Shown here: piece by piece, positions 21,254 to 35,711 of the stretch
Layout of the letters: each line of letters opens with the position of its first letter
Numbering within the stretch: the stretch's first letter is position 1
Origin: Mortierella alpina
Lineage: Eukaryota > Mortierellomycota > Mortierellomycetes > Mortierellales > Mortierellaceae
Direction of reading: 5' to 3'
Length of the DNA stretch: 64,000 nt
Assembly (NCBI GenBank): GCA_029449245.1
Contig: JANATF010000001.1
Location: 1,302,001 to 1,366,000, forward strand
Notes under the pieces: generated by a model
The model's database searches: none
Told to the model about the DNA's origin: nothing
Seen by the model: the letters and a program-made list of their open reading frames with translations, nothing else
Translations under genes and position numbers: made by a program

Positions 21254-22820
21254 TCAAGGGGAAGATATTCCTATCACCCCGGTCTCGACGATTTGAAACC
21301 GGCATTGACCCGAGTGCATTGGACGGGTATTCTTGCTGCTCGCTGCCCAAGGTGAGAATATAACCGAGAGTGTACGCTGTGGCTCGCGAAGGGCTGTATC
21401 TACACTCAGCTCCTGCTTTTGATGTTCCGGTAGCCTTGTCCGCTGAAGAACGACACGTGCGTTGATCGTATTCTCCCAGACGAGGCCCAGCGCAGGCTTT
21501 TTCGTCTTCAGGGAATCACTGGAATCGAATGCCGATAACGACCCCTCGGGTCTGAACACGTCCGTCACTTGATTCACGCAGACGACCGCCAAGCCATGCT
21601 CGTCCGCCACGGTTCGCAATCGTAATCCTGTCTCACAAATATCCGCGCTTCGTTGAAGAATGTTGGTTCTTAAGCTGTTTATGCTACCGCCTTGATCCTC
21701 TGCATGAGTTGATGCACAGGGAACAGCAAGGTCGCTCCGCAAATTATTGGCGATCGAGTCGATAATGACGAGTTTGACTGGCTTCTTTCGTGGCTGATTC
21801 AGGTCCTTTGTTGCGCTGCCTGCCTGCCCTATGCCATACTCATCCTGTGTGAGGTCCTGTTCGTGCTCCAGCTGTGTGCGCAAGTCATTAATAAGGACAG
21901 GGAGCTGATAATTAAATATGTGGAGCTGAGTTTCCTGATCGGCCATCGAATCAAAATATATGTTTTCTCGAATGTCCTCCGCATTGAGGCCAGGGATGGT
22001 CTCCTTGTGCTTTGATACAAAATGGCCAATCATGGACTCCAGTCGGTTGTATGGAAATTTGCCCTCACTCGATAACCAAACTGCAGCTGTGGCAAAAGGA
22101 CAAGACAAACTCCGTAAGAACCGTTGGACCGACAACCATATCGCGTTCATAAGCACGGATGACCACTTACATCCATCGAGTCCTCCTAGGTGGGCTGGGA
22201 GCTGGACAGTGAGGCAAAGTTGGAGACACATCTGCGTCTTGCCTACAGCACTGTAATAGAAAGCGAGCTGAGTTTTGCATCATTTGCAACCATGCAGAGT
22301 GCCTACACGACCATGTTTGTGCTATGAAGCCTACCTCTCGCCAGCAATCTCTGTGATTGCATGTGTCATAATACCACTCCCTCCAAGTGCGGCGTCTAAT
22401 ACAGGATCGCCCAAGGTCAGCCATTTCTGCTCCTGAAGCAAATCCAACGCTGATCCATACGCGACCCTAGTCTCTGCAATGTATTCTGCAGCCTTATTGT
22501 ACACGAGGGTCACCTCATCCGATGTGAGGTTCATGAGACGGTCATAGCCACTGCTAACAGAGCTTCCTTTTATAGGCTGATGGCGCTTGAAGCGGGTAGA
22601 CGGAGCATCATGGGCCACGCTCGGTGGTGTATATAGAAGGAGGTCTTCGACGGTGTCCAGGGAGGCTGCGCCCAAAGGATCGTGCATAAAATGGTTGGAC
22701 AATGGAATTTCGTCTGCAGCAACAATTGGGATGTACAGTAGCATATGATAGCACAAACTAACCTGCCATCAGCACGTCTTTGATCGAGGAAGGCAGCTCC
22801 AGCTCATTGATAGAGGTCAT
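21254..22820 (-). CDS. RAD57: RAD51 paralogue, RAD57/XRCC3 type
   Basis: A RecA-fold ATPase of homologous recombination that assists Rad51 filament assembly, acting in the nucleus. Exons 22763-22820, 22335-22713, 22171-22250 and 21254-22086 give 449 residues, close to yeast Rad57. The N-terminus has a helical segment (MTSINELELPSSIKDVLMA). It is followed by WLTLGDPVLDAALGGSGI, typical of RAD51 paralogues, and a Walker A motif GESAVGKTQ assembled across intron 2. A Walker B-like strand (KLVIIDSIANNLRSD) and HGLAVVCVNQVTDVF follow. The protein ends with CRFQIVETGVIGI, similar to XRCC3/Rad57 C-termini. An insert of about 30 residues (EQDLTQDEYG onward) lies between the ATPase motifs. The gene diverges from UTR4. 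RAD57 and XRCC3 are treated as orthologous here; RAD55 is less likely because of the motif spacing. Confidence 0.85.
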
Positions 22821-23119
22821 TCGAAAGTCATGAAGGGATGGAGTGATGTGAAGGGTGTTCATTTGCCACCGATCTCTCTTACGAAGGTTGGAGTCATAAA
22901 GAAGCCCGAAAATATGGATGCTACAGGTTTGGGGGGCGATAAGGACATGCTCAGGGCCCAGCTTTTTTTCTGCAATGCGCTGATCCTTTCCATGGGATTC
23001 TCATTTTTGCCCTTTGTCCAATCCACCACCCATCCGCTCAAGCCTTGCGCCTCTCACCCACAAATCTGCTCAAGCACTGCACACCCATTTCATTTTTTCC
23101 TCCTCCACATCTCCAGAAG

Positions 23120-24863
<1,744 letters not shown>

Positions 24864-24901
24864 GAACAACTTCATAAGTTTTGACAACTGCCATGTGCCT
24901 C

Positions 24902-24907
24902 AATAAA
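24902..24907 (+). terminator. Polyadenylation signal (AATAAA)
   Basis: AATAAA lies 38 nt after the UTR4 stop codon. Confidence 0.45.
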
Positions 24908-25192
24908 GCTAGGCCATACATCGGACTGACCCAACTCTACAGCTGCACTAAAGTCTTGGCGACATTCGCGACGGTCTTTCAAAGTGTGGGCGCGACCACG
25001 GAAAAAAGAGAGCACTGATAGCGCCAGATGGCCCGACCTATGTAATTGTGTTCAACCTGTTCAAGAGAAGGCTTTCCAACCTTTATAATTGTCGCCAACC
25101 TGTCTAAAAGAGGGCTTTCCTACCTGTATAATATGAATATTGTTCACCAGCTCATCAGAGTCTTAGAAATTTAACTTCCATCCAATAGGAGA

Positions 25193-25264
25193 GCCCGCTT
25201 AGCTCATTGGTAGAGCGTCTGCCTAGTAAGCAGAAGGTAGCAGGTTCGATCCCTGCAGTGGGCA
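25193..25264 (+). tRNA. tRNA-Thr (anticodon AGU), intronless
   Basis: A 72-nt cloverleaf: acceptor stem GCCCGCT pairs with AGTGGGC (one G-T pair), D arm GCTC...GAGC, anticodon stem TCTGC/GCAGA around the loop CTAGTAA (anticodon AGT, read as IGU for threonine), and T arm GCAGG/CCTGC with loop TTCGATC. Internal A box (TAGCTCATTGG) and B box (GGTTCGATCCC) are intact, and a T-rich tract about 10 nt downstream could stop RNA polymerase III. Confidence 0.93.
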
Positions 25265-28200
25265 CTTTCTTTTTGTTTTGGTCGATTGGGAAATCAAAGA
25301 ATCTGCAGTTTGATTTGGATTGGGGATGAAGACGAGAATTATTTCTAGGCTCGCAGAGCCACATCATGACCTTTTAGCACGCCTTGATCTTGCGTTGCGA
25401 CGCAAGCACCCTTTACCTCTTATCAGGCGGTACCCTCTACACTGTTGTTCTGTGAAGTACAGCCTTAGTACAGATCCTTGACTCTAAAGGTTCCCGTCAT
25501 TGCGATGCTGAGGTCATCAAGTCTTTTTTAACAAGTAACGTTCAGAATACCCTGTAAGATATCTGACATTATTTGTTGCATGTCAAAAAGTGATGTCGAT
25601 GTCAAGGTGTCCTCACCCCAAAGCGGAACCAAGAAAGTATTTGAACGGCAAGAATGTCTCTGCTGGCCAGTATGACGCGAGCACCGATAACATATGCGGG
25701 TTGCGGAGGCGGAGCATCTCACCATTTTTTGACAGCGACAGCGATGGCGACCTCAAAGACCGGCTGGTAAACTATTGTCACTCCACTGTCCCATCGGTGG
25801 GTCACCTCTGTGCTATAAACGGATGCACAACAGACGGCTGAGTGGGAAAATAAAGAAGACAGTTAATCAATCTAGGTACCTTATTCTCAGGCCTTTGAGG
25901 TCGCATCGTCATTTTGCTTGAATACAGGTGGAAGGTGCGTGTCAACTTCGCTGGAAGGAGGGGTCTGGTTTCCTTTTTCTTGTAACCCAGACTTTGGGAT
26001 GCATCTACTTTGTTGAGCCCAGTGCGGCGATGAAGTCTATATGCCATAGTCTCATAGACAAAACACATGGACAAAGGCTCGGTGATGCAGCTTTTGTACA
26101 CCTGGGGTGGTATGAAAGGGCAGGGTCGGAAACACATGTCCGTTGTGCGACCGACGGGGCGAAGATGGAGGTGTGTTTCAAAATCGCCGCCCAAAGCACA
26201 CAGCATGCATCGAACAACAGCTCTCGAGATCGCAGCATGGCCGAGCAAGCTACTTGAACAGCGAAAGAAAAAGTGGGATTGTATTCCATTACTGATTCAA
26301 GCATTTGCTCCTTGCCTCAAGGACTAGGGAGCGTCCATGATGTGAACAATAGGGGAAGAGTTTTAAATTGACAGTATGCTAAAGAGATAGGTAATGGTCC
26401 TTAAACACCGAAAGAAGAAACAGGCGCTTTCGAGGTGTAATTCAAGATCCCACCTGCGCATCAAGCAGCGCATCCCTGATCGCAGCCAACATGTGTTTGC
26501 TGCTGAGCGCGTTGTACACGCATCTGCGCAAGACGATCATGACCCTCACATCGGCTTTGCATTCATGCGAGGCATTGATGCCCCAGCGCCCTTCTGCTAG
26601 CGCTGTTTGCTTTTGAGTTTGTGACCATGGCACTACTCTTTCCTGCTATTCGTGTGAGTGAATGGAAATAAAGTCGCTGCACTCAACTGGAAGCAAATGG
26701 GCATCTCAATGCAATATATGGCGCAAGAACTCATAGCTTGCAGTGTGTAACAGACAAAACGACAGTGAATGCGACGCGGGTCCCAGTCTGTTCCCTCGTC
26801 GGTCAATCTCTATTACGTGTAACGGTTTTTTATGTGTTTTGAGCTAAGTGCAAGTTCCACTTGGCTCATGGGGGGAATGAGAGTACGACTGCTAGACGAT
26901 TGCTTGCGACGAAGGGATGGATATTGGCAGAAAAGCCTTATCTCATAATGACCTGATACTAAAGCGCTATTATGCAAGATGGAAATACGACCACACACGC
27001 AATGCAGAAAACAAAGAAAAGGCGCACCCCACAAACAATATTTTCATAGCCTGCACTCCACTCCTCGAGCATTGGATTGGTCCGGCGACGACGCATGAAG
27101 TAGCCATTGTTTTTTTTTGGATCACCTTCTTTTGCAACACGTAACCTCGGTTTTGTCCTGACTATGGCCTCAATACTGTTCCAGTAGCAGTGCATAGCGC
27201 ATGCGCTCCATACAACACTTACAGGAGTAGGAGCCAAGCTACGAAAAGGCACTTGTTTCTCTAATGCTCACGGGTACTTTTCCTTCAAGTCATAAGGGGC
27301 ATTGTCCAAGATTACTCCTTTCTCCACATGGCTCAAGGGCGTGTGCGGAAGCGCCTTACAACCCGTGTCTTTTGGAGTCTCCCACTATATGTTAGTCATA
27401 TTTTGTCCGTCATCAGCACCTCCACAAAGCATGGTGTTTTGTGTTCACCCGGCTCCACAGAATCTTTGTGTCTCGAAGGGTGGACAAAGGACATAGAAAG
27501 AAAACCGGTACCAAGTAATTTGTGACAGAGCAAGTGGAGAAGAGCCAGAGTTCGATGGACACTGAGGACCTCCGTTGTGCAAGCCGCGGTGTGCGGTGTA
27601 TTGTACTACACGCATAAGTAAAAAGGCCACTTTTTTAAAAAGCGTTAGGACGGTATCACGCCACAAATGGGCTGGGGGATCGATATCGGATCATGCTCGG
27701 CATCCCTGTCCAGTAATTGTTACCCGAGCGCATGCCTACCCTGACTCGCGTCGTTTGTGCCGCTGGCCCTTTCTAATTGGGTTGCATTTGCTGAGAAAGT
27801 AGTACCTCTGAGTGGGAGATGACGGATCATCTACCATGCTTGTGATTCAACGCGATAATTGTAACTGACCAGACGGGTTATTGGGCCATCCTGGAGCACG
27901 AGCAACTGGCAGCGGCAAAGAGGGGTCGAGTGAAATATGACAAAGAGGATATGTCCATTTTTGACCGGCTGCAGCAAGGTGCTGCCAAAGGGCGCGGGAA
28001 TGTCACACAAGAGAGCTGGTCTGGGCGCTTTATTCGGTCCAATACATGCACCTCACTTTTCTCGGCCTGGTCCCTCCCGTGTTTTGCTCACGCTGCACTG
28101 CATGAGGGAAATACAGTGCACATTTCAATAATAGAGGTTCAGTCCGCGCACACATACTTACTCTTGGATGGCATGCATGTATGCAGCGCTAAGCATGCAT

Positions 28201-31200
28201 CAGTTACTGCAAGCGCGGCATTCCCATGAGCAGCCTTTTCGGCCACAGAAAGACTGGAAAAAGCGATGTTCAATCGGCTAAAGATCTTTGCGGGAAAGCA
28301 GAAAAGGAGTTCTCGTTTTAATTCACTATGCGAGCGCTGAACAAGCTGCGCGGTGATCACAAAAAAAAATCCAAACATGCCCATGATACAGCATTACAAA
28401 TATAAATATCTGATGAAAGGACGATGACTGCAACGGACAGCTTCAATAACGATGTGCTTGTTGATATGCTCATTTAGTACTGTAGCGAGCGAAGCGAAGC
28501 ACGTCTCCATCCAGATTATGGGCTACTGCAGTGTCCTGCCAAAATGGAGAGTGTAGCACCCAAATCTGCTCGAGATGAAAACAGCTCACCCGAGAAGACG
28601 TGATGAAGTTCATCGTACTCTGAATGTATACCTGGCTGTAGAACTTTTCATATGCCATATCTATATCTGGCAAAGGCACGCAACCACGAAGAAAAGCACG
28701 CTAGTTCTTGTATCTTGACGGCCGCCGTAGAACCAACCTTATTCGTCGCTTTAACACTAAATCGATGGGAGAGCGATGGTGGCGTTGCGTAGTCCAGGCT
28801 CGCTCTCGAGCTCAGCGTGCTATTAAGAATAAGCTGCGTCCCCACAGCATCAACAAATGCATGGGGCTAGGGAAATAAGACGTGGGGCGCGTAAAGTGAA
28901 CAAAGCGCTTCGTTCGTTAGCATAAAGTGTAGTCGCGAAGGTTCCTTGCATATGAGAGGTGGACGCGACCTCCATTTCAGATTGAAAAAAAGGACTGAGC
29001 GTGCAATATGACCTTCATGGCGTGGTGCTTCACAGGTTGTCGCGCGTGTTCAGAGAGGAGTAAGAGGCTGATGAGAGCAGACTCTTGCATCGCAGCTCAT
29101 AAACCAACGAGGGACACTGCGAGAACTGCGCGCGGCGGAGTATCCCGTCAGAGAGATCTCGAATATGATAAATAACGAAGCACTGCCGCGATCGCACTCA
29201 TATGGTATTCAAGCAGGACTATGTTCAGTAGGACGACGCTAACGATCTAATGAGTAATATAATATGGGGATTGTGCATGTAAAGTCAAGATGAGGAGCCT
29301 TGATGTAGTGTATAAACGCATGCAAATGCACTGCCATAAGCATGTGTAGAATATTGTGGCCATAATAATATGTAAGACGCCAGACGTCTCCACCAGGCGG
29401 AATTCCCTGGCATATTCCTCCCTATTGTAACGCGCAAAAGTCGTAGTAATAACGTGTCTATTGGCGTGTGATATTTGATCACAGCCATCACGGTTGTCAG
29501 TTAGTCTGAGCCTACAGGTAAGAGCAGCAGGTCAATGATCGAATAGACTGAGGGTGTTAGGTGCAAAGGTAACTCTCTTCCGAAAAGGTTTATCATCCGG
29601 CTCTGTTTTCTTTCTTGCTCGCTTTACATGCAATGCTGTTGTTTCTAAAATGCTTTGATCGATCGATGAATATTGCTGGTGTTGCGGCGCAAGCCGTGAG
29701 ATCAATCATGTTCTTTTGAGGCTCAGGTTAACGAAATAGCACCTTATTCCAGTCCAGAACCTTAGCGCACAAACTTTGCTGGGAGTCTGCGGTAGTGGCG
29801 TAGAAGAAACTATCGGTTGACTTTCCACATCTCGGCCCAATCGAAGAATAGGGCCTAAAGCAGTGCACTGCACTAGACTCTACGATAAAATGACAGGGCG
29901 GCATCTGCAGGATAAATGTAATAGCCTATGCACTTTTCTGCCGTGGTCGCTAAACGAAAATCCCCATAGCTGCAGAGTTCGTAGCCACAGTGAGCAACCG
30001 GGTGAACTAGCACATGTTAACGCACACTTTCGATGTCGAAGCACACTTCAGAAAAGAACATTTTTTTGAGCGAGAAGAGCGTCGTACGTCCAGTTGTAAC
30101 CATAAAAAAAAACCAACCCCTGTTGAAAGCAGGCACCATCTCGGTCCTTCGATGCCTTTCCTGTGTGGCACGTTCAGCTCATGTAAGGAACGGTTCCCTG
30201 TGTTGCGTTGCCTCGATCCGGAGCCCTACATCCGGATATTATATCGAAGAACTCTGCAGCCAATTTCACAAACGGGACGACAGACATCACAGACAACCAT
30301 TAGTCTATTAACGATGGTATCATGTCAGACAAGCAAGGCGCGAGTCCAGCTATATCGGACCATTGAGTACACTGGCTTTGAATGCTTTTTACGTTAGGAA
30401 CGGGTCATTTTTGTTGCTCCAAATGTCGATAGCCGATCTCCATTCTCCGCTGATCAAAGAATTATTTCTGATAATTCGGTTGCATGCTTCTTTCACGCAG
30501 CAGAACGACAAAGTGAAGCAATATTCACCTGAGCTGGGACGGCAGGATGCGATTATGGACGATGTCTCTAGACGTAGTGCCTTTGGGTGCCAGTATCGCG
30601 ACCGGCTTGTGAGTACGTGGTGACGCACACTTCATGGTTCTTTGAACTGGTTGCGCGACGAGAACTTGAGACTGAAGAATGCCTCATAGGGCTCAAGAAA
30701 TATCAAGTCTGGGCCACACAGTGAAAACAATGAGCGCTTTGCCTTTGACGAGTCGACAACTGGTAAGAATTTTTTGCATCCCCCTCCCTCGCCTCATCCG
30801 AGTTCAACAAACGCCTGCTGTAACTGATCGGCTTACCCAGATATGAAGATCATGAAGCTTGAACAACAAATGACGGGTCAAAGCGACCCAAAGCAGCTTG
30901 TCTTCGCATGAACTGCCAGTTGCCTTAGGCTCGAGCATGTTGTGTTCATCACATCTAGGCATTGCTGAAGCAACTGGTACGAGGAGCAGAGATACCCAGC
31001 GACTTCCGTTAAGAGAGGGTGAGTGGTGTTGTGCAGGATGCGATCTGCTGCCTGTATTCACACGTGAAAGAGTAATTGAATAAGAGTCGATTCATCTTCA
31101 GTCTATAAACGCGTTTAGATAAAAAGAGCCGTGTGTGTTGTGTGATCTGAGCGTGAAATGGAGAAAAAAAAGGTCGTGCTTTTTTTCATGCGACTATAAG

Positions 31201-32815
31201 GCAGGTAAACTAAAGCTCTGATTCAATAGAAAGATTAGCAGAGAAAAGGGGGAGGAGCAGAAAAACAAAAGCAAACTCAGAGAGATAGGGACTTTGACAT
31301 TGGGCAGTAGTTGGCAGGCCGTACTAGTACGCTTCGTCGCATTGGATATCTGTCCAAGCCATGGGTTGAGTCCATCCACGACGCTTATAAGAGGGCAGCA
31401 CCATATGCTGAATACCCGGCCACTAGGAACGTCCTTAGAGGGGGGTGGTTACTTACATCATATGCCTGACAGTGATTTGCACTCTTCGCAAACCATGGGT
31501 ACAGCTCCTTTTTTTTATTTTTAAAATGGTCATAACAGAAAGAGAAGAGGAAGAAAGAGTTGAAACGCGGCAGACACGAGTATAGCCTGATAGGTTCGTA
31601 TGCGTGTGTTGACCATTTTGACACAACACAATTGGAGCTTTATTCTATCCCACAATTGAAAGTAGGTAGGCTAGTGTGGTCGACATATGCCAGACAACCA
31701 TTTTGTTCGTGATATTCAAGGGTGCTTCGTGCTTTCCTCAATGTGTGTTTGTGCGAGAATGTGCGTCGGTGGTGTGTGGATGTGCGTTTGCTCACGATGT
31801 TTTGTTGCATCCCGTGTCTCCCATCACCTCACCTCCACCTTCACCCGCCTGCGTTCTCCAATAAGCAGCTGCACGGTCAATGGCTGGCATGGAGAAAGAA
31901 AAGTCAGGAAGCGAAGGCGCTCGTACCCCAAGCTGCATCTTTCCCTTCAACAATGGAAAGTGAAGACGAGTGGGGTGCAGTTGCTAGTGGGGTTGTAAGA
32001 TCTTTTGAACGCTTCAATGTCCAAGTCCGATCTCTTTCAGGGCGTGGTTGTCTATCATTTAAGCGTGCTTGCAGTAACCTCTGTGTGCGTGCACTGGCAT
32101 CGTTCCGAATCGTTGCATGTTTGCTTCAGCCATGGTGTCGTCCGTCGTGCTATCTTTGCGTGTGAGATCCCTTCGGTTTAGTTTGACGTGTGCACATTGC
32201 AGCAGACCGGATGTATCTCGCGCCCTTTTCCCATCCTCACTCTCACTTTCCCCTGCCAGCTGCGAAGCATCGCATGCAAAGGCAGGCATTGGATAGCGAA
32301 GGTGCGACCAAAACCAGCGGCTGCGATAACGTAGTAAGTTGTTGCATTATAGTTGTATTCATTTGCAATTCATTCATGACGCTCACACGCAGCAAACTCA
32401 CACATGGGAACAGAGTGAGTCCTGGGCCACCTTCATCTCCGCCCCCGATGCTGTTTTCGTCGTCTCTCATATGCTCGAGTTCCTTGGACTAAGCCGGACC
32501 TCCTTGCCCCACCCACCATCGCTGAACCCGCGCGTTGATGATAAATAGAGCGGCTTTAGACATCGTCTTGTTTTCTCTTTTCTCTTTTTTCTTTTTTCTC
32601 TTTTTGTTTCTGGTCCCTTGCTACGCCGCTTCCTTTTATCTCAGCCCTCTCCGCCCCTCGTCCGTCGCCACTCTGCTTTTCTTTCCACTCGTCAGCTGGC
32701 TCCGTTCTATTCACATTCAACGTCGAGCACAAACAATCACCGCCGTGTAAAAAAAGATTGAAATCCATCTCATTCATCCGCCCCCACCCTCCCCCACCTC
32801 TTTACGATTCAACTG
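25265..32815. other. Gene-poor region of about 7.5 kb
   Basis: No ORF in this stretch shows a recognisable domain, a credible splice chain or the exon-intron pattern of the flanking genes. ORFs are short and scattered on both strands. I see no terminal repeats, transposase motif or reverse-transcriptase motif, and no second tRNA. The right end (32550-32815) becomes pyrimidine-rich and is taken as the promoter and leader of the perilipin gene. Long non-coding RNA, decayed repeats or undetected short genes cannot be excluded. Confidence 0.5.
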
Positions 32816-33593
32816 GTAAGTTCAACGTTTCTCCCCTCCAGGAGCAACCACAACAACCCACTGTCATTATTTTTCACTCTTTCACTAGCCTTTTTTTTTT
32901 GCGCGTCTTTTTCATTTTTTTTTCACACTCTGAACACTATTTCACACCTCCTTCCTTTCGTCTCCAGCGGGCTTGACAATGTATCAGCAGTGTCCTTGCT
33001 TAAAGAGAATCCAATTGCACATCATCGCTGTAGTGGGTTTCATATGCTGCAGGTATTCTGCGGTACTGAACACCTCGTATTCCCACAGTTGAGCACGCAC
33101 TTGTGCATAATGCACTATGGGCACTTTGACCTTCGCCACCTACATCCTTTCGTTATCGTGCTGTCATCGTATCAAAACCCAAATGCATAACAAGGGAAGA
33201 GAGGCAGCGCTAGTAGGATGTGTTGTACTCTCTTTCACCTCGACTGCACACCAACCAAGTCTAGAACCCATATCTTGGTGACCATCCATTGACCCAGTCC
33301 ATCCTGCTGCCCTCCGACCCCTCCCTCATTCTCATATGTCAGTGCCCCTGACTCTTCCATCACCCCTTACAAAGCTGTTGCAAAGAGGAAAAAGAAAGTA
33401 GCAAGATGTATGCGAGTGTCTGGACTTCTCCTTATGCTAGCAGCTTGCTCTATCTTTGTCGGAATGCACTGCTTGCCCTTTATCATTAATATGTCTCCGA
33501 CGATATCGACACTGCCATTTTATACTGACTGACCTCCTTTTATCTCCTTCCTCTCCCTCCACTTTTTTTCTTTGTCCTTCTTTGCCCCACCAG
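32816..33593 (+). other. Predicted 5' UTR intron of the perilipin gene
   Basis: A strong donor (GTAAGT at 32816) and an acceptor CACCAG ending at 33593, preceded by about 50 nt of pyrimidine, bracket a 778-nt stretch with no coding exon. The acceptor is 30 nt before the perilipin ATG. A leader intron of this kind often boosts expression of strongly expressed fungal genes. It is an inference from the splice signals only. Confidence 0.5.
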
Positions 33594-33623
33594 GTCTTTG
33601 CTTTCAAGTAAACCCATTGCATA

Positions 33624-35087
33624 ATGACTAAGCGCACCAACAAGAAAGTCACTCCCGCTCCTCCCGCCCCTCGTAACACGTCCTCCGACTCGGAGAATTC
33701 TGACATGGATGATCGCTCTCACTCGCGTACATCGACCTCCTCTGTCGAACAGGAGCAGGTCAAGGAGCAGAATGGCCGCGGGCCCCACCCAACCGCCGCG
33801 GACGAGAAGGGGTCATTCTCGGTCACCTTTTTCAGCCGAGTAGGCTCCATCCCCTTGATCCATGACCTGAACTCGTACGCTCGGGATAACAAGTACAGCG
33901 GCTACGTGCTGAACACGGCCGAGTCTGCTGTCGGTACCGTCTCCAAGTACACAGAGAGCTACCAGGCTCGTCTGCAGCCTCACCTCCAGCCTCACATCGC
34001 CAAGGTTGATAAACTCGCCTCAAAGTCACTCGACATTTTCGAAAACACCTTCCCTATTGTTAAGAAGCCCACTTCGGAGATTGTGACTCAGGTCAAGAAG
34101 CCCTATGTATATGTTGAAGAATCGTCTAAGAGCGCGTATACCCAGATCCAGTCGACCATTGACACTCGTGTCACCGCACCGGTCAGGTCAGTGACCTCGA
34201 GCATTGCCTCGACTGCTGCCTCGACTCGCGATCAAATCACGAACGCGGCCACCTCGACCAAAAACAACATCACTACGGCTGCCACCTCAACTGCGACCAC
34301 GATTGCCACCACGGTCAACACCCACGCGACCCCCTTGGTCAATGGCCTTGAGACCATCGTGGATCATATCCTGCCTGCCGAGGGAGAGGACGAGAAGGCA
34401 CCAGCCGGCCAGAGCAACCAGGCTACCCGTGTTGTCGATATTGGTCGCTCGGTTTCGGCTCGCGTTTCGCGCCGTGTAAGCGTTGTTGTCGCCCCTGTCA
34501 CCAAGTCTGCTCAAGATCTGAAGGCTGCTGCCGAGAACAATGCCGCTGTTGTCAAGTCCAAGGACCAGCTCCATGCTTTGAACGACCGCTTAAACGCGCT
34601 CGTCAAGTCTCTTCGTGAACACAGCCAAGAGATTCAGGAGAATGTGAAGAAGGCTCCTCATGAGGCATCGACCCGTGTCCAGACCCGTGTCTCGGAGCTG
34701 AGCAGCAAGGTTCTCAAGGAGGTGGATTCCCTGTCCAAGTACCTGAAGGACCACAGCCCTTCGTTGCCCCAATCCGTCCAGACCCGCCTTCAGCCCTTAT
34801 TGACATTTGTGAACGATCGCTATGTTTCTGTGAAGACCGAAATTGTCAAGTCCGATGTCTCGCCTGTTCAGAAGGCTCGCAACATCTTGAACCTTACCAC
34901 CGAGGAGACGCTTCCCATCCTCCAGAACGCTGCCCAGGATGTTCGCGAGTCTTTGGTCCGTTACCAGGTCAAGGCTCAGGAGAGTGTTCACAAGGGCTTG
35001 ATTAAGGTCCAAGAGGTGCACTCTTCTGTAAACTTGGCTGCTGCTCGTACCATCCACTCTGTGCGTGTCATTCTTGTTGGAAAGTAG
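33624..35087 (+). CDS. Perilipin-family lipid-droplet protein
   Basis: A 487-residue protein coded in one exon, expected on the surface of lipid droplets, where perilipins control lipase access. After an acidic/Ser-rich N-terminus (residues 1-60) come the conserved segments IPLIHDLNSYARDN, VLNTAESAVGTVSKYTE and LDIFENTFPIVKKP. A long amphipathic repeat region of 11-mer character follows (Ser/Thr/Ala-rich, TVNTHATPLVNGLE), with the perilipin-type block GLETIVDHILP near 250. The C-terminal half is a set of amphipathic helices (LHALNDRLNALVKSLREH, VQTRVSELSSKVLKEV). Codon use is strongly biased to C-ending codons compared with its neighbours, which suggests high expression. A leader intron precedes the start, and AATAAA follows at 35128. 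The family resembles fungal Mpl1/Cap20-type perilipins. The function is inferred from this resemblance. Confidence 0.82.
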   Translation: MTKRTNKKVTPAPPAPRNTSSDSENSDMDDRSHSRTSTSSVEQEQVKEQNGRGPHPTAADEKGSFSVTFFSRVGSIPLIHDLNSYARDNKYSGYVLNTAESAVGTVSKYTESYQARLQPHLQPHIAKVDKLASKSLDIFENTFPIVKKPTSEIVTQVKKPYVYVEESSKSAYTQIQSTIDTRVTAPVRSVTSSIASTAASTRDQITNAATSTKNNITTAATSTATTIATTVNTHATPLVNGLETIVDHILPAEGEDEKAPAGQSNQATRVVDIGRSVSARVSRRVSVVVAPVTKSAQDLKAAAENNAAVVKSKDQLHALNDRLNALVKSLREHSQEIQENVKKAPHEASTRVQTRVSELSSKVLKEVDSLSKYLKDHSPSLPQSVQTRLQPLLTFVNDRYVSVKTEIVKSDVSPVQKARNILNLTTEETLPILQNAAQDVRESLVRYQVKAQESVHKGLIKVQEVHSSVNLAAARTIHSVRVILVGK

Positions 35088-35127
35088 ATACAGTTCTTAC
35101 CCCCATTTGCTCGCTCGTCCTCATTCT

Positions 35128-35133
35128 AATAAA
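35128..35133 (+). terminator. Polyadenylation signal (AATAAA)
   Basis: AATAAA lies 40 nt downstream of the perilipin stop codon. Confidence 0.45.
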
Positions 35134-35711
35134 TCATGGCACATCTATATCCGACCCGAAGGTGGCAGCATGATGATAGTGAGCAATCGCTTTTGACCAG
35201 GGGGTTGGATGGGTTATTTTGTGGTGTCATAGGCCAACCTCTGTAATTTGGCAATCGATATTGGGTTGCACAAGTCCACCAGCATTTGCAGGCACCATGG
35301 GGTTCAAGGAGGTCGGAATTGATTGCTCACTTCATCATCCTTTGACACGAATCTCGCTAGCCATCTCGCACTTGCTTTCAAACCCATACTCCAATCAGGC
35401 GAACCATCGATACCAAGGTAGGAAGGAATATTTTTTTCAGTCGGGACGGCTCCTGCGCCTTGACCAACACCTACACCGCGGCATAGGACTTACCTGGCGA
35501 TATCTGCGGCTATATCCTATCAGCCCTGCGCAAAAGTGACCGAAAAACATACAGAGCCAACGTCAGAAGGAGAGAAACATGAAGTGTCTTGAACAACGTA
35601 TGCGTGTTCAATTGCTCAGTTGCTTCAGTTTCCCCTACCTGTGTTTTAATCGGCATACCCTCGCTTGTCATCTCGTTTCCCGTGTGTTAATCCAGTAATA
35701 ATAGCAGCGCT
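35134..35711. other. Intergenic region, perilipin to LC8
   Basis: This stretch of nearly 0.6 kb between two plus-strand genes holds the perilipin 3' flank and the LC8 promoter. No coding exon is supported. Confidence 0.4.

Noticed and set aside
25265-32815. Transposon or virus-derived insertion
   Set aside because: No transposase, integrase, reverse transcriptase or capsid motif and no terminal repeats were seen by eye.
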